Assembly: GCA_031289895.1 (NCBI GenBank)
Contig: JAITOP010000175.1
Location: 1-6,348, forward strand
Source of the DNA: Prevotellaceae bacterium
GTDB lineage: Bacteria > Bacteroidota > Bacteroidia > Bacteroidales > UBA932
Length of the DNA: 6,348 nucleotides
Direction of reading: 5' to 3'
A program made the translations under genes and the position numbers. Shown here one piece after another: positions 5,543 through 6,348 of this stretch. The stretch's first letter is position 1. Each line of letters begins with the position of its first letter. The notes beneath the pieces were generated by a model. That model made no database searches, was not told the DNA's origin, and saw only the letters and a list, made by a program, of their open reading frames with translations.

Positions 5543-6007
5543 ATGGCAAAATTCACAGGAAATAAAGGAAAAAAGATTGCGGGATTTAGCACCGCATCTA
5601 TGGGTGACATTGTGTTTATCTTGTTATTCTTTTTTATGGTAACAACAACGATGCGCGAAAGCGATGTAAAAGTAACAACCAATGTTCCGAAAGCAACGGA
5701 AGTAACAAAATTGGAACGTAAAGACCTTACTGTTTATATCAACATTGGTACACCGATACCATCAGAACAAGCGCGTTATGGAACGGATACACGTATCTGC
5801 TTAGGCGATGCTATTAAAACGGTTGATGATATTGGTAAATTTATTGCTGCTTATCGCGAAGGTTTGGACGAAAAAGACCAGCCGTATATGACAACAGCCC
5901 TTAAAGTAGATAAAGATACAAAAATGGGTGTAGTATCGGATGTAAAAGAAGAACTTAGACGTAGCAGTGCATTGAGAATTATGTACAATGCGTTAAAAGC
6001 AGAATAA
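5543..6007 (+). CDS. exbD: ExbD/TolR family protein (second copy)
   Basis: This 154-aa protein has the normal ExbD length. A basic cytoplasmic tail (1-19, KKIAGFSTAS) leads into one membrane helix at about 20-37 with the essential aspartate D22 in SMGDIVFILLFFFMV. The periplasmic domain starts near residue 62 (LTVYINIG) and ends with a typical ExbD C-terminal block (ALKVDKDTKMGVVSDV at 119-134, followed by EELRRSSALRIMYNA). It shares little direct identity with the first ExbD outside the membrane segment, so it is not a recent duplicate; a mixed ExbD1-ExbD2 dimer in the ExbB pore is an inference. It lies 11 bp after exbD1 with a perfect Shine-Dalgarno site and is the last gene of the operon, followed by a strong terminator. 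No tonB follows. Confidence 0.9.
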   Translation: MAKFTGNKGKKIAGFSTASMGDIVFILLFFFMVTTTMRESDVKVTTNVPKATEVTKLERKDLTVYINIGTPIPSEQARYGTDTRICLGDAIKTVDDIGKFIAAYREGLDEKDQPYMTTALKVDKDTKMGVVSDVKEELRRSSALRIMYNALKAE

Positions 6008-6025
6008 TATTAAAAATTAATAATG

Positions 6026-6059
6026 AAAAGAGGTGTTTAGCGCACCTCTTTTTATTTTT
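6026..6059 (+). terminator. Strong intrinsic terminator of the exb operon
   Basis: AAAAGAGGTG (6026-6035) pairs perfectly with CACCTCTTTT (6043-6052) around the 7-nt loop TTTAGCG, giving a 10-bp stem. It is followed by a T-rich tail (TATTTTT, 6053-6059). It begins 18 bp after the exbD2 stop codon and clearly separates the operon from the phosphatase gene. Confidence 0.93.
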
Positions 6060-6076
6060 CAATAAAAATTTTAAAA

Positions 6077-6348
6077 ATGAAAAAAACAATATCTTTAATT
6101 TTATGCACTATTATGGTTTGTAGTGCATGTTTAGCTCAAAGCAATAAAAAAGCCAAATATATTTTTCTCTTTATAGGAGACGGAATGGGACTATCACACG
6201 TTGCACTTACCGAAGCATACTTATCGGATAAAAACGGAAAAATAGGAAGCGAATATTTGTCGTTTTCAAAATTCCCTTATACGGGACTTGTGTCAACATA
6301 TTCGGCAAACAATTTTACAACCTGCTCGTCGGCATCGGGAACCGCATT
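6077..6348 (+). CDS. Secreted alkaline phosphatase family protein (partial, 5' end)
   Basis: Only the first 90 codons are inside the window; the frame is open at the right edge. Alkaline phosphatases cleave phosphate monoesters in the periplasm. Residues 1-20 form a signal peptide (MKKTISLILC onward) with a likely signal peptidase I cut after CLA before Q21; C18 makes a lipoprotein reading possible but its preceding residues (CSA) are a poor lipobox. YIFLFIGDGMG (28-38) is the family's first metal-binding motif, with D35 matching the metal-binding aspartate D51 of E. coli PhoA. TTCSSASGTA (81-90) aligns with the nucleophile motif: S84 would be the phosphorylated serine, with cysteine in place of E. 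coli D101. The gene begins 17 bp after the tail of a strong terminator, so it must have its own promoter close by or depend on read-through. The ATG has an A-rich leader and no Shine-Dalgarno site. Confidence 0.85.
   Translation, partial: MKKTISLILCTIMVCSACLAQSNKKAKYIFLFIGDGMGLSHVALTEAYLSDKNGKIGSEYLSFSKFPYTGLVSTYSANNFTTCSSASGTA

Noticed and set aside
4920..6007. Recent tandem duplication of exbD
   Set aside because: The two proteins differ in length and resemble each other only around the membrane segment and general fold.

Overview
The window looks like a stretch of chromosome from an uncultured or little-studied low-GC member of the Bacteroidota, probably Bacteroidales. The evidence is mixed. 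Gene order and protein families (DprA, TatD, type I asparaginase, then ExbB / small membrane protein / ExbD / ExbD) fit that phylum. Intergenic DNA is A/T-rich, most starts lack a Shine-Dalgarno site and have A-rich leaders, and promoter-like sites resemble the Bacteroidota TAnnTTTG element. No rRNA or other phylogenetic marker is present, so the taxonomy is inferred. All genes lie on the + strand.

Region by region: positions 1-378 are a non-coding tandem array that runs off the left edge. It has 27 in-register 14-bp units, each made of two 7-bp words of the form ACYAAMK. A roughly 50-bp A/T-rich leader follows, then dprA (430-1542) and tatD (1567-2340), 24 bp apart and probably co-transcribed. 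The intergenic region 2341-2540 carries a weak terminator-like hairpin, two families of short repeats and a plausible promoter for ansA (2541-3563, cytoplasmic type I L-asparaginase). A 151-bp A-rich leader with a possible promoter precedes a compact operon: exbB (3715-4437), a four-helix membrane protein of unknown function (4442-4900), exbD1 (4920-5531) and exbD2 (5543-6007). A strong intrinsic terminator (6026-6059) closes it. A secreted alkaline-phosphatase-family gene begins at 6077 and runs off the right edge.

How the genes work together: DprA and TatD are both DNA-handling proteins (loading of incoming single strands; metal-dependent nuclease). AnsA is a separate metabolic enzyme. The ExbB/ExbD operon should encode an inner-membrane proton-driven motor that powers TonB-dependent outer-membrane transport. 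It contains two different ExbD proteins and an embedded unknown membrane protein, and it has no tonB before its terminator. No defence system, CRISPR array, insertion sequence, tRNA or phage gene was seen. The most unusual items are the heptamer-based array next to dprA, the unknown subunit in the Exb operon, and the single perfect Shine-Dalgarno site, which precedes exbD2.
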